A stretch of 64,000 bases of DNA from an uncultured Vicinamibacterales bacterium (GCA_958295905.1 OY282382.1:3682001-3746000); one strand, 5' to 3'; shown: positions 9,230 through 18,440, counted from the first letter of the stretch. Notes: a model not told the origin generated them from the sequence alone. Numbers and translations are program-made.

Positions 9230-9853
9230 TCAGGACCACCGCAGATCCGCCCACGCCTGCAGCACCGCGCCCGCCGCCTGCATTTCCCGGAGGGCGCGGG
9301 GGCCGTCGCCGGGTTCGAGGTCGACGGCGGCGATGGCGTCGGTCAGCAGCGTCACCTGCCAGCCCTTTCTCAACGCATCGAGGACGGTGTGCCGGACGCA
9401 GTAGTCGGTGGCGAGGCCGCCGGCGAGCAGGCGGGTGATTCCCGACGCCCGCAGGCTCTGCTCCAGCGTGGCGCCGTCGTCGAGGCGCCCTTCGAAGGCG
9501 GAGAACCCGTCTTCGTCCGGTGTGACGCCCTTGCTGACGACCGCGGCGCCGGCGGGCAGTTCCAGATCGGGGTGAAACCGGGCGCCGTCGCTGCCGGCCA
9601 CGCAGTGCACGGGCCAGATGCCGCCCCCGGTGACGAAGTGCCGCGACGCCGCCGGATGCCAGTCGCGGCTCGCGTAGACCGGCATGCGCCGGTCTGCGGC
9701 GCCGCGGATCACCCGGTTGAGGACCGGGACCACGGCGTCGCCGGCGGGAACCGCGAGGGCTCCGCCGGAGCAGAAGTCTCGTTGGACGTCGATCACTATT
9801 ACCGCCGTAGCGGGTTCGTCGCGGGGGGAACGCGGTTCCGCAGTCACAGTCAC
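9230..9853 (-). CDS. pncA: nicotinamidase
   Basis: About 207 aa, isochorismatase-like fold. Catalytic triad candidates are Asp22 in VIDVQRDF, the Lys in VVSKGV, and the Cys in LATDYCVRHT. The metal-binding DWHP...H segment (SRDWHPAASRH) is present. It hydrolyses nicotinamide to nicotinate for NAD salvage. I chose the GTG at 9853, which places the conserved first strand at residue 17; GTG 9847 is a near-equal alternative. It is divergent from pncB, whose product uses nicotinate, with 26 nt between starts. Confidence 0.92.
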   Translation of the reverse strand: MTVTAEPRSPRDEPATAVIVIDVQRDFCSGGALAVPAGDAVVPVLNRVIRGAADRRMPVYASRDWHPAASRHFVTGGGIWPVHCVAGSDGARFHPDLELPAGAAVVSKGVTPDEDGFSAFEGRLDDGATLEQSLRASGITRLLAGGLATDYCVRHTVLDALRKGWQVTLLTDAIAAVDLEPGDGPRALREMQAAGAVLQAWADLRWS

Positions 9854-9857
9854 CGTG

Positions 9858-9874
9858 AGTGATACATTATCACT
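9858..9874. promoter_or_regulatory. perfect 17-bp palindrome between pncA and pncB, candidate operator
   Basis: AGTGATACATTATCACT is a 7+3+7 perfect inverted repeat, AT-rich in a GC-rich context. It fills almost all of the 26-nt gap between the two divergent start codons and lies 6 nt before the pncB ATG. A repressor here could block both NAD-salvage genes. The regulator is not identifiable from the window. Confidence 0.55.
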
Positions 9875-9879
9875 TCGCC

Positions 9880-11229
9880 ATGGCGGGAGGGCTCTCGACC
9901 GATCTCTACGAACTGACGATGGCGGCGGGCTATCATGCCGCCGGGGAGATGCCCCGGGCGTCGTTCGAGCTCTTCGTACGTGCGCTGCCGGCGTCGCGCG
10001 GGTTTCTCGTGGCGGCCGGCATCGAGCAGGCGGTCGAGTACCTAGAGTCGTGGCGCTACACCCCGGAAGATGTCGCCTACCTCCGTTCCCTGCCGGCGCT
10101 GGCCGGCGCCGCACCCGGGTTCTTCGACGACTACCTCTCCCGGCTGCGGTTCAGCGGCGACGTCTGGGCGGTGGGCGAGGGGGTGCCGGTCTTCGCCGGC
10201 GAGCCGCTCGTGCGGATCACGGCGCCGGTGGCGGAAGGGCAGCTCGTGGAGACCGCGCTGTTGTCGACGGTCCTCTTCCAGACCATGATCGCGAGCAAGG
10301 CGGTGCGCGTCGTCGAAGCGGCGCGGGGCCGCGCGGTGGTCGAGTTCGGCGGCCGGCGCGCGCACGGCACCGAGGCCGCGATGTACGCGGCCCGCGCGGC
10401 GTGCCTCGGGGGGTTCCGGGCCACCTCGAATCTGGATGCGGGCTGTCGTTTCGACCTGCCGGTGTCCGGGACGATGGCCCATTCATGGGTCATGGCGCAG
10501 CCCGACGAGCTGACGGCGTTCAGACGCTACCTGGACGTGCACGGCCGGCGTGCGGTCCTCCTGATCGATACCTACGATCCGCTCGCGGCGGCGCGTTCCA
10601 TCGTCGAGGCGGGTCTGCGTCCGGGAGGGGTCAGACTGGACAGCGGCGCTCTCGGCCCCCTCAGCCGGTCCGTGCGGGCGATTCTGGATGCCGGCGGGTG
10701 CGCAGAGACCCAGATTCTCGCGAGCGGCGATCTCGACGAGTACCGCATCGCCGAGCTCCTCGGGTCGGGCGCGCCGATAGACGGGTTCGGCGTCGGCACC
10801 GCCCTGAGCACCTCGTGGGATGCGCCCGCCCTCAGCGGGGTCTACAAGCTGGTCGAGATCGAACGGAACGGGGTGGTCGCGCCGTTGATGAAGCGCAGCC
10901 CCGGCAAGCAGAGCCTGCCCGGCGCCAAGCAGGTGTGGCGCGCCGGCGCGCCGGACGCGGCGGCCGGCGACGTGATCGGGCTGCCGGGCGAGCCCGCGGC
11001 CGGACGCCCGCTGCTGAAGCCGGTCGTGCGAAACGGCGAGCGGATCGCGGCGGGTCCGCCCGTCGCCGAGCTGCAGGCGGTTTGTCACGCCGCCGTGTGC
11101 GGGCTGCCCGCCGCGGTTCGCGCCCTCCGGGACCCAGCCGCGTATCCGGTGGCCGTCAGTCCGGGTCTGCAGCAACTCGTCTCCCGCATGACCGCGACGT
11201 CGCCCCGCTTCGACCCGGCGCTCCCTTGA
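9880..11229 (+). CDS. pncB: nicotinate phosphoribosyltransferase
   Basis: 449 aa. It starts with the typical STDLYELTMAAGY segment. Family motifs follow: VVEFGGRRAHG, TSNLDAGCRFDLPVSGTMAHSWV (split: TSNLDAGCRF, GTMAHSWV), the phosphate-binding GGVRLDSGAL, and a late GFGVGTALS. It condenses nicotinate with PRPP (ATP-stimulated) to nicotinate mononucleotide in the cytoplasm. An in-frame GTG at 9859 lies inside the palindrome and would add seven residues, so ATG 9880 is preferred. With divergent pncA it makes a complete nicotinamide-to-NaMN salvage module. Confidence 0.95.
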   Translation: MAGGLSTDLYELTMAAGYHAAGEMPRASFELFVRALPASRGFLVAAGIEQAVEYLESWRYTPEDVAYLRSLPALAGAAPGFFDDYLSRLRFSGDVWAVGEGVPVFAGEPLVRITAPVAEGQLVETALLSTVLFQTMIASKAVRVVEAARGRAVVEFGGRRAHGTEAAMYAARAACLGGFRATSNLDAGCRFDLPVSGTMAHSWVMAQPDELTAFRRYLDVHGRRAVLLIDTYDPLAAARSIVEAGLRPGGVRLDSGALGPLSRSVRAILDAGGCAETQILASGDLDEYRIAELLGSGAPIDGFGVGTALSTSWDAPALSGVYKLVEIERNGVVAPLMKRSPGKQSLPGAKQVWRAGAPDAAAGDVIGLPGEPAAGRPLLKPVVRNGERIAAGPPVAELQAVCHAAVCGLPAAVRALRDPAAYPVAVSPGLQQLVSRMTATSPRFDPALP

Positions 11230-11394
11230 CCGGTCGACCCCGCCCGCACGCCGGTCCGGTGACGCGGCGCGCGATCCGCGTGGAGGCCGGGGGGCGGTTC
11301 CCTCACGCCGGCTTCACGGGGCCGGCGGGCGGGAGCGGGACCAGCCCCTGAACTGTCAACAGCCGCCGAAAGTGCGTCAATCTGGACAGATCGT

Positions 11395-11440
11395 CGAATC
11401 GATCGCTATTCACGCGTTCGGCAACACTGAACCGTCACGA
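11395..11440. repeat. direct repeat, first copy, next to the IS target
   Basis: About 45 bp starting TCGAATCGATCGCTATTCAC. A second copy begins at 11483, is split by the IS at 11498, and resumes at 14116-14148 through GAACCGTCAC. The period without the IS is 88 bp, so the IS pair sits inside the second unit of an older tandem duplication. Confidence 0.7.
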
Positions 11441-11517
11441 CGATGCCCCGGCCACCACAACATCTTGGGTTTGGCGTCGGGCTCGAATCGATCGCTTAGG
11501 AATCTCGCCAAAATAAA

Positions 11518-12017
11518 TAAACCGTTAACGTCAGTTCGAGGTAGCAAGCTGTAGTTCCACTCGCCATGAAATGCGTCCCGTTTGATGGACAGCCTCCCCA
11601 TCTGTTCGTCGGTGACTTCACGACCGGTTGGATAGTTGGCTTCGTCCAGCGCCGACCGGATGGCCAAGCCGCCTTGCGTAGTCGTGCCGCCGATCAGGTT
11701 CACCACCACCTCGTGACTCACCAGCGGACGGCCCCGCCAATTCTCCGTAATGTGACAGAACATCCGGTGCTCGATCTTGTTCCACTTGCTCGTGCCCGGC
11801 GGGAAGTGGCACACCGAAATCCGCAACCCGAGCGCGTCGGCCAGCTTCTGCAACTCGAACTTCCAGAGCCGACTGCGGCTGCTGTTGGAACCGCCGCCGT
11901 CGGCCGTGAGCAGCAACCGCGTGGCCGCCGGATAGGCGTGACGCCCCATTTGCAGCCACCAGCGCCGAACCGTCTCCACCGCGAACTCCGACGTGTCGTG
12001 GTCAACGCCGACGCTTA
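11518..12017 (-). pseudogene. outer IS transposase, C-terminal fragment
   Basis: On the minus strand this reads from SVGVDHDTSEFAVE through the TADGGGSN and WNKIEHRMF motifs to RTDVNG. It matches the intact inner copy over its whole length. The stop codon of the inner copy (TGA) is TTA here, so the frame would run on through the terminal repeat into flanking DNA. It has no start of its own; it is the 3' half of a gene disrupted by the inner IS. Confidence 0.85.
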
Positions 12018-13324
12018 GGAATCCCGCCAAAATAATTTGTTCTTTTTGGCGGCCAGTCTGCTATGCTCCGGTGTCATGAACGCCGTGACACAAGCGGTGC
12101 AAGGAAAGTACAACGTGTTGGCGCCGCTGTTGGACGAGCGCACTCGACGCTTGTGGGCGGCGGCGGAAGCCCGCGCCATGGGACGCGGGGGAATCACACG
12201 GGTCGCAGAGGCGACCGGGATGTCGCGCGGCACGGTCCGGGCAGGCGTGAGGGAACTGGATTCGGCCACGCCGCCGGCGCCGCAGGCGGGCGTTGCGCGG
12301 GTGCGCGCCCCGGGCGGGGGTCGCAAGGCGCTGGCGGATCGCGATCCGGGTCTCGTGAAGGCGTTGGAGTATCTGCTCGACCCGTTCACCCGGGGCGACC
12401 CCCAGGGGCCGCTGCGCTGGACATGCAGCAGCGCGGCGCGCTTGGCGGAGCAATTGGGGGCTGAAGGACATCGGGTCAGCGAGCGCACGGTGAACCGGCT
12501 GCTGCACGAGTTGGGCTATAGCCTGCAGGCCAACCGCAAGACGCTCGAAGGCCGGCAACATCCGGACCGGGACGCGCAATTCCGGCGCATCGCGCGGCGC
12601 GTGCGGGCGTTTCAACGCCTGGGCCAGCCGGTGGCTTCGATCGACACGAAGAAGAAGGAGTTGGTCGGCCGATACCGCAACGGCGGCCGGGAATGGCGCC
12701 CGAAGGGTCAGCCGGCGGAGGTGAAGGTCCATGACTTCATCGATCGGGAGCTCGGCAAGGCGATCCCCTACGGGGTCTACGACCTGACGTCCAACACGGG
12801 CTGGGTAAGCGTCGGCGTTGACCACGACACGTCGGAGTTCGCGGTGGAGACGGTTCGGCGCTGGTGGCTGCAAATGGGGCGTCACGCCTATCCGGCGGCC
12901 ACGCGGTTGCTGCTCACGGCCGACGGCGGCGGTTCCAACAGCAGCCGCAGTCGGCTCTGGAAGTTCGAGTTGCAGAAGCTGGCCGACGCGCTCGGGTTGC
13001 GGATTTCGGTGTGCCACTTCCCGCCGGGCACGAGCAAGTGGAACAAGATCGAGCACCGGATGTTCTGTCACATTACGGAGAATTGGCGGGGCCGTCCGCT
13101 GGTGAGTCACGAGGTGGTGGTGAACCTGATCGGCGGCACGACTACGCAAGGCGGCTTGGCCATCCGGTCGGCGCTGGACGAAGCCAACTATCCAACCGGT
13201 CGTGAAGTCACCGACGAACAGATGGGGAGGCTGTCCATCAAACGGGACGCATTTCATGGCGAGTGGAACTACAGCTTGCTACCTCGAACTGACGTTAACG
13301 GTTGATTTATTTTGGCGAGATTCC
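12018..13324 (+). mobile_element. inner ISAzo13-like insertion sequence, intact
   Basis: 1307 bp with imperfect 18-bp terminal inverted repeats (GGAATCCCGCCAAAATAA and GGAATCTCGCCAAAATAA) and 3-bp TTA target duplications at 12015-12017 and 13325-13327. It is inserted in the opposite orientation into the transposase gene of the outer copy. It encodes one full-length transposase. Confidence 0.88.
12076..13305 (+). CDS. ISAzo13-family transposase
   Basis: 409 aa. The N-terminal part has a helix-turn-helix (ITRVAEATGMSRGTVRAGVREL, shown here in full only as positions about 42-63). The catalytic part carries the probable DDE residues: Asp in SIDTKKKE, Asp in LLTADGGGSN and Glu in WNKIEHRMF, the layout of the ISAzo13/rhodopirellula-type transposases. 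I chose ATG 12076; a TTG at 12037 would add 13 residues. It is undisrupted and probably active, and may act on both sets of ends here. Confidence 0.9.
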   Translation: MNAVTQAVQGKYNVLAPLLDERTRRLWAAAEARAMGRGGITRVAEATGMSRGTVRAGVRELDSATPPAPQAGVARVRAPGGGRKALADRDPGLVKALEYLLDPFTRGDPQGPLRWTCSSAARLAEQLGAEGHRVSERTVNRLLHELGYSLQANRKTLEGRQHPDRDAQFRRIARRVRAFQRLGQPVASIDTKKKELVGRYRNGGREWRPKGQPAEVKVHDFIDRELGKAIPYGVYDLTSNTGWVSVGVDHDTSEFAVETVRRWWLQMGRHAYPAATRLLLTADGGGSNSSRSRLWKFELQKLADALGLRISVCHFPPGTSKWNKIEHRMFCHITENWRGRPLVSHEVVVNLIGGTTTQGGLAIRSALDEANYPTGREVTDEQMGRLSIKRDAFHGEWNYSLLPRTDVNG

Positions 13325-14057
13325 TTACCCAGCCCGTGTTGGACGTCAGGTCGTAGACCCCGTAGGGGATCGCCTTGCCGAGCTCCCGATCGATGAAGTC
13401 ATGGACCTTCACCTCCGCCGGCTGACCCTTCGGGCGCCATTCCCGGCCGCCGTTGCGGTATCGGCCGACCAACTCCTTCTTCTTCGTGTCGATCGAAGCC
13501 ACCGGCTGGCCCAGGCGTTGAAACGCCCGCACGCGCCGCGCGATGCGCCGGAATTGCGCGTCCCGGTCCGGATGTTGCCGGCCTTCGAGCGTCTTGCGGT
13601 TGGCCTGCAGGCTATAGCCCAACTCGTGCAGCAGCCGGTTCACCGTGCGCTCGCTGACCCGATGTCCTTCAGCCCCCAATTGCTCCGCCAAGCGCGCCGC
13701 GCTGCTGCATGTCCAGCGCAGCGGCCCCTGGGGGTCGCCCCGGGTGAACGGGTCGAGCAGATACTCCAACGCCTTCACGAGACCCGGATCGCGATCCGCC
13801 AGCGCCTTGCGACCCCCGCCCGGGGCGCGCACCCGCGCAACGCCCGCCTGCGGCGCCGGCGGCGTGGCCGAATCCAGTTCCCTCACGCCTGCCCGGACCG
13901 TGCCGCGCGACATCCCGGTCGCCTCTGCGACCCGTGTGATTCCCCCGCGTCCCATGGCGCGGGCTTCCGCCGCCGCCCACAAGCGTCGAGTGCGCTCGTC
14001 CAACAGCGGCGCCAACACGTTGTACTTTCCTTGCACCGCTTGTGTCACGGCGTTCAT
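13325..14057 (-). pseudogene. outer IS transposase, N-terminal fragment
   Basis: The minus-strand reading frame begins MNAVTQAVQGKYNVLAPLL and runs to TSNTGWV, where the inner IS right end interrupts it. Over its length it matches the intact transposase. It retains the HTH and the first catalytic Asp (SIDTKKKE) but lacks the second and third, so it should be inactive. Confidence 0.85.
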
Positions 14058-14200
14058 GACACCGGAGCATAGCAGACTGGCCGCCAAAAAGAACAAATTA
14101 TTTTGGCGGGATTCCTTATTCACGCGTTCGGCAACACTGAACCGTCACTTCGCAGCTCCGCTCTCCGACCGACCAGCCCCCGGGGAATCAGCGCCTCCTG

Positions 14201-14306
14201 GCGGGAGGAGGCGCCGTGCTGCCGCGCAGACTTCCTACCACCCGTGTGCCGCGGTAGCATCATCCACATCAATGGGCGGGAGGAGGCGCCGTGCTGCCGC
14301 GCAGAC
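14201..14306. repeat. 31-bp direct repeats at the 3' side of the DUF1552 gene
   Basis: A 31-bp unit beginning GCGGGAGGAGGCGCCGTGCT occurs at 14201-14231 and 14276-14306, period 75. Each ends in GCGCAGACT, the core of the TCTGCGC repeat family seen also at 19777, 44738-44945 and 45012. The DUF1552 stop codon follows nine nt after the second unit. Confidence 0.75.
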
Positions 14307-14314
14307 TCCTATGT

Positions 14315-15715
14315 CTATGCGAGGCGGGGCAGCGGGCCGCTGACGTCGATGAAGTCGCCGCGCTGCCCGCGCGCGTGCTTCAGGCCGACGTGGTCGACGT
14401 CGAGCCCCATCGCGCCGGCCACGCTCACCAGCAGGTGCTGGTGGGGGATGCCGGAGAACCGCGTCGCGCCGCCCGCCAGGACCTGCGACGGCACCCGCAT
14501 CTCCGCCGGGGTCTCGTGCGGCCAGTACAGGTAGCGCCCCGTCCTGAACGCCCAGTCCCCGCCGATGAGCACCGGGCAGTAGTGGCGGTAGCCGTGCCAC
14601 CCGTCGCCGAGCTCCGAGCCCCAGACGATGAGGGTGTTGTCCATCACCGACCCGCCGCCGGCGTCGGGAATCGCCTCGAGGGTGCCCACGAGGCGCGCGA
14701 CCTGCCCGGCGTGATGGCGGACGTAGTCGGTCATCGCGCCGTACTTGGCGGGGTCCTCGTGGATGTAGTGGGCGATGCCCTTGTGCACCTTGTCGCTGAT
14801 GTGGTCGGCCCCGAACTCGGCCGTGGGCATCTCGCCGAGCGACAGCGAGACGGTCCGGGTGATGTCGCAACTGAACGCGGCCGCGATGACGTCCGTGAAG
14901 GCGTCGAACCGCAGGTCGTAGCGCTCGAACGCCGCCGCGGGCTGCGCCGGGGCTTCGCACGCCAGGGTCGCGAGGCTCTCGAGCCGGTGGCCGAGCCGCT
15001 CGACGAGCCCGAAATGGGTCTCGAGCCGGGCCCGTTCGCCGGCGGTGAAGTGGGGCGCCAGCTCGCGGTACTCGCGATAGGCGAAGTCCAGGGTGGTGCG
15101 GCGCCGCCGGCCCACCGCGTCGCCGGACGAGGCCGGCCCGAAGACGCGGTTCCAGGCCCCCGCGGGCGACCGCTCGGCCGGCAGGCGCATGCCCCCCTGG
15201 TTGTAGCTGATGGGGCGGCCCGCCTCGAGGGCGGCGTCGAGCGACAGCTCGAGCGAGGGCAGCCGGTCGGGTCTCGCGGTGCGGGCGGCGACGAGCTGGT
15301 CGAGCGACGGCGAGACGGAGCGCGTGTCCCGCGCCGCGAAGTCGGCGTTGCCGCCGGTCCACGCGTGAATCCATCCCCGGTCGTGGCGGTTCCCGCCGGT
15401 GTCGAGCTCGGCGGTGGCGAGGGAAAGCCCGTCGAGCGCCAGCACGCGCCGCCGGTGCGGATGCAGCGGGGCCAGCGGCCGGCTGAGGCCGCCCGCCGCG
15501 AGCGGCGTCAGGTCGAGGGTCCAAGGCTCGTCTGCGGGCCGGCCGGGGTGGCGCATCCGCCAGCCCTCGTAGGGCCAGCCGTGACAGTGGCTGATGACGA
15601 CGAGGCGCCGGACCGGCGGCGCGGCGGGGGCGAACGCCCGCAGCGCGGCATCGGGAATCGCGGCGCCGAGGGCGGTCAGCCCGCCCATCCGCAGCACGTG
15701 CCGTCGCGGGATCAT
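14315..15715 (-). CDS. DUF1552 secreted protein
   Basis: 466 aa. The N-terminus MIPRRHVLRMGGLTALGAAI resembles a Tat signal peptide (RR followed by a short hydrophobic stretch). The body matches the DUF1552 family: LVVISHCHG, the SPSLDQLVA segment, the SYNQGGMRLPAE type segment, and late motifs GELGDGWHG-like ELGDGWHGYRHY, ending with GLKHARGQRGDFIDV. The biochemical role of DUF1552 is not established. It overlaps the upstream DUF1592-type gene by four bases (ATGA), and this pairing is typical of Acidobacteria and Planctomycetes. Confidence 0.85.
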   Translation of the reverse strand: MIPRRHVLRMGGLTALGAAIPDAALRAFAPAAPPVRRLVVISHCHGWPYEGWRMRHPGRPADEPWTLDLTPLAAGGLSRPLAPLHPHRRRVLALDGLSLATAELDTGGNRHDRGWIHAWTGGNADFAARDTRSVSPSLDQLVAARTARPDRLPSLELSLDAALEAGRPISYNQGGMRLPAERSPAGAWNRVFGPASSGDAVGRRRRTTLDFAYREYRELAPHFTAGERARLETHFGLVERLGHRLESLATLACEAPAQPAAAFERYDLRFDAFTDVIAAAFSCDITRTVSLSLGEMPTAEFGADHISDKVHKGIAHYIHEDPAKYGAMTDYVRHHAGQVARLVGTLEAIPDAGGGSVMDNTLIVWGSELGDGWHGYRHYCPVLIGGDWAFRTGRYLYWPHETPAEMRVPSQVLAGGATRFSGIPHQHLLVSVAGAMGLDVDHVGLKHARGQRGDFIDVSGPLPRLA

Positions 15716-17568
15716 TCGTGGTCTCCAGCCGGGCCGGCAGACGGCCGCCGGCGGAACAGGTCGCTGCCGGCAATCGACACCAGCAGCGTTTTGATGGAGT
15801 CGTCGGCGCGGAACCCGGACCGCAGCGCGTCGAGCCCCGGCGCGGCCGCGTCGAGCCGCTCGCCGAGGGCGTAGCGCGCCCAGTGCAGCACGTAGCAGTC
15901 GCGCACCCGGTCGCTGGCCGCGAGCTGCCGCGCGAAGTCGACGCCGTCGGTGAACGTGATCCGTTCCCCGCCGGCCAGCGCCAGCGAGCCGCTGGCATCG
16001 ACCGGCTGCCCATTGTCGTGCGACCGCCACCGGCCGATGGCGTCGTAGTGCTCGAAGGCGAACCCGGGGGGGTTGATCATCCGGTGGCAGGTATTGCACG
16101 TCCCGGGACGGGTGGCTGCGGCGGTGCGCCCGCGGTTGGTGCTCTCCGCGGTGAGGGTGTCGGGGGGCAGGGCCGTCTCCGCGCCCTGGACCGGCGCGCC
16201 CAGGCGCATGCAGGCGAGCCGTTCCAGCACCCGCACGCCCCGCAGGATGGGCCCCGGCTGCACCGCGTAGGCGCCGAGGGCGAGGACCGACGGCAGGGTC
16301 AGCACCCCCGCCCGCTCCTCGGGGGGGAAGCGGGCCGGATAGAGGGTCAGGGGCTTGCGGCGCCCGATCGAGGCCACGACGAGCTCGATCGAGCGGGTGA
16401 CCTCGGGGCCGTCGATGCGCTCCGCGCCCTCGCCGTAGATGGGCGCGGTGGCGTTCGACAGGTAGCCGCGGTGGTCGGTCATCAGCGCCGTGAACGTGCC
16501 CGCCCCGTCGAAGACGGCCCGCTCGACGAACAGCTCGGTCTCGATCTTCAGCGAATGGCGCACCGGCCCCAGGATGGCCGGCCACTCCACGTCGTCGTCG
16601 CGCGCGGTGGCGAGCCGGGCCTCGATGCCGAACAGCGGGCCGAAGGCCCGGCGGGCGGGCGCGACCCGCAGGACGTCGCCGGTGCCGAGCCACTGGTGGT
16701 GGAAGCGCACGAGGGCGGGCCGGGCCTTCGGGTCGTCGAGCATCCGCCGGGCCTGGGCCTCGATGCCGGTCCGGGTGTCGAGCTCGCCCGCCTCGGCTGC
16801 CGCGAACAGCGCCTCGTCGGGCATCGAGTCCCACAAGAAGTAGGAGAGGCGCGACGCCAGCTCCCAACGGCTCAGGAGCGTGGAGGCATCGTCGTCCGCC
16901 CCCCGGTCCGGCGCGATCCGGAAATGGAACGTGGGCGTCTGCAGAATGCCCGCCACCGTCAGGGCAACCGCCTCGCCGAGCGGGCCGGCCGCCGCGTTGG
17001 CCTGCCAGAACCGTTCGAGCCGCCGGCTCTCCCCGGCGTCGAGGGGCCGGCGGTAGGCCCGCCGGGCGAAGCGCGCGAGGCTCGTCCACCCGCAAGCTTC
17101 CTGCTCGGCCGCGGGCCGCGACGTCCACCCGTCGCAGGCGAAGAACGTCGGCGACACGAGGGCGAACGACGCGAAGTGCATCGCCGCCAAGTGCAGCTCC
17201 TCGACCTGGTAGGACGACGGCGCCTGTCCCTCGGCGATGCCCTCGAACCCGTCCGAGCCCGCCTCAGACGGGAACCGCCACGGCCACACCGGCGGGGGCG
17301 GCGGCGGTGTGAAGACCCCCTTGCTGGGCTCGCGCCGGGGACTGATGCGGTCGGCGAGGGCCGGCCGCGCCGGCCACCGGCCGCTGTCTCTGGGGAAGCC
17401 GAGCAGGTCGGCGATGGTGTTGTTGTACTCGGCCGGGGTCAGGGCCAGGGGGGCGGCGTCGGCCGCGGAAACGTCCCCGGGGCCGCGCGCCTGACCGCCC
17501 GCCGCCCCCGGGGCCGCGGCACTGGAGAAGAACACGACCAGCAACGCCCGCGCGATACGATGTCTCAT
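15712..17568 (-). CDS. DUF1587/1592/1588/1585 multidomain secreted protein
   Basis: 618 aa with a signal peptide (MRHRIARALLVVFFSSAAA). Domains in order: DUF1587 near residues 40-60 (LTPAEYNNTIADLL), DUF1592 (ELASRLSYFLWDSMPDEALF and the LIRFHHQWLG-like LVRFHHQWLG), DUF1588 with a c-type-haem-like CNTCH (GTCNTCHRMINPPGFAFEHY), and DUF1585 at the end (DDSIKTLLVSIAGSDLFRRR). A cytochrome-like redox role is suggested for the family by CXXCH, but no function is proved. The usual N-terminal PSD1 cytochrome module is absent, so it is a short form. ATG 17568 was preferred for the signal peptide; the frame stays open to 17715. Confidence 0.85.
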   Translation of the reverse strand: MRHRIARALLVVFFSSAAAPGAAGGQARGPGDVSAADAAPLALTPAEYNNTIADLLGFPRDSGRWPARPALADRISPRREPSKGVFTPPPPPPVWPWRFPSEAGSDGFEGIAEGQAPSSYQVEELHLAAMHFASFALVSPTFFACDGWTSRPAAEQEACGWTSLARFARRAYRRPLDAGESRRLERFWQANAAAGPLGEAVALTVAGILQTPTFHFRIAPDRGADDDASTLLSRWELASRLSYFLWDSMPDEALFAAAEAGELDTRTGIEAQARRMLDDPKARPALVRFHHQWLGTGDVLRVAPARRAFGPLFGIEARLATARDDDVEWPAILGPVRHSLKIETELFVERAVFDGAGTFTALMTDHRGYLSNATAPIYGEGAERIDGPEVTRSIELVVASIGRRKPLTLYPARFPPEERAGVLTLPSVLALGAYAVQPGPILRGVRVLERLACMRLGAPVQGAETALPPDTLTAESTNRGRTAAATRPGTCNTCHRMINPPGFAFEHYDAIGRWRSHDNGQPVDASGSLALAGGERITFTDGVDFARQLAASDRVRDCYVLHWARYALGERLDAAAPGLDALRSGFRADDSIKTLLVSIAGSDLFRRRPSAGPAGDHE

Positions 17569-17803
17569 GCGCTCGGTCCCGCGTACCCGCGCGCGGGCGG
17601 CGCCGTGCCGAGCTGGCCGGCCGGCAATGCCGACCGGCCCTGCCGCCCCCGGGGCCGCACCGCAGTCGAACCGGCTACCACGCTCCGGTGCCATCTTGAT
17701 CTCCAGCGACGACACGGAGCGCTCTCAGCGGCGCCGAGTATGCTCTCGACGTCGAAGTCCCTTGTCCCCCCCGGTCGGCCGTTGAAACACCATCGGCATG
17801 AGG

Positions 17804-17879
17804 TGGCGTCCCCAACGGGATTCGAACCCGTGTCTCAGCCTTGAAAGGGCTGAATCCTAGGCCTCTGGACGATGGGGAC
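17804..17879 (-). tRNA. tRNA-Glu (TTC anticodon)
   Basis: On the minus strand the acceptor stem GTCCCCA pairs with TGGGGAC. The anticodon stem CAGCC/GGCTG closes the loop CTTTCAA, giving anticodon TTC. The T arm is CGGGTTCGAATCCCG. A discriminator G and an encoded CCA follow. A TATACT box lies about 75 nt upstream at 17953-17958 and may be its promoter. Confidence 0.95.
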
Positions 17880-18440
17880 GCGAAGGGGATGCGCCGGGAC
17901 GCCTGCCTGATGGGACCGTGCTTTCAGGCCCTCCGAGTATCAGTAACGCTTTAGTATACGCCATTTTGGGGTTTCTTGCGCGAAATGCCTCCCGGTGATG
18001 CAGGAGCATCCCACGCTGACCGCGCGTGACGGCCCGCCCGTGCCGACTGCCACGCGCTTCTGGTGCAATCTGGTGCGGCCGGGCACGTCAACCCCTTGGC
18101 CGGCCCCGGATCCGCAGTTGACGGCGCAGAAACGCGCTCCGGCCAAGCCGGGGTAGACCCGGGTTGCTTCCCCGATGCCCGGGACGCTCCCACCTCTTGC
18201 GTCCGAGTGCTTGCGTCCGGCTGCAAGTTGCTGAAAAAAAGTGACTTGAAGCGTCCTCGCTGCGGCGGCGGGGCGGTGGCGGGTTTCTTGCCCTCTTCCC
18301 GTTCGGCCCCGCCGCCACGCGGCGGCTGCGTGCCCGACCTGGCCTTTGGGCTGCCGCACCGACGGCGGGGCCGCGAAGCCGGTCGCCGTGTCCAAGACGG
18401 GCCGGTGACCATCGAGTCCTTGCAACGAGGGGAGAAGACG
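17880..18440. other. gene-free spacer between tRNA-Glu and the ComEA-like gene
   Basis: This 561-bp stretch holds the possible tRNA promoter (TATACT on the minus strand at 17953-17958), a truncated MITE end at 18001, and an A7 run at 18234. A purine-rich GAGGGGAG lies directly before the 18441 start. I see no convincing gene in it; frames crossing it are open but without recognisable content. Confidence 0.6.
18001..18041 (-). mobile_element. MITE-like repeat, fragment H
   Basis: CAGGAGCATCCCACGCTGAC followed by CGCGCGTGACGGCCCGCCCG matches, in reverse, the right-hand ~40 bp of the 172-bp element. The rest is missing. Confidence 0.65.

Larger units (their letters stand above)
11499..14115 (-). 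mobile_element. outer ISAzo13-like insertion sequence, interrupted by a second copy
   Basis: The terminal inverted repeats are GGAATCTCGCCAAAATAA at the left and GGAATCCCGCCAAAATAA (reverse complement of the right end), flanked by TTA at 11496-11498 and 14116-14118. Removing the inner element (1307 bp) and its TTA duplication leaves exactly 1307 bp, the same length as the inner copy. The transposase is on the minus strand and is split into N- and C-terminal parts. Confidence 0.85.
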
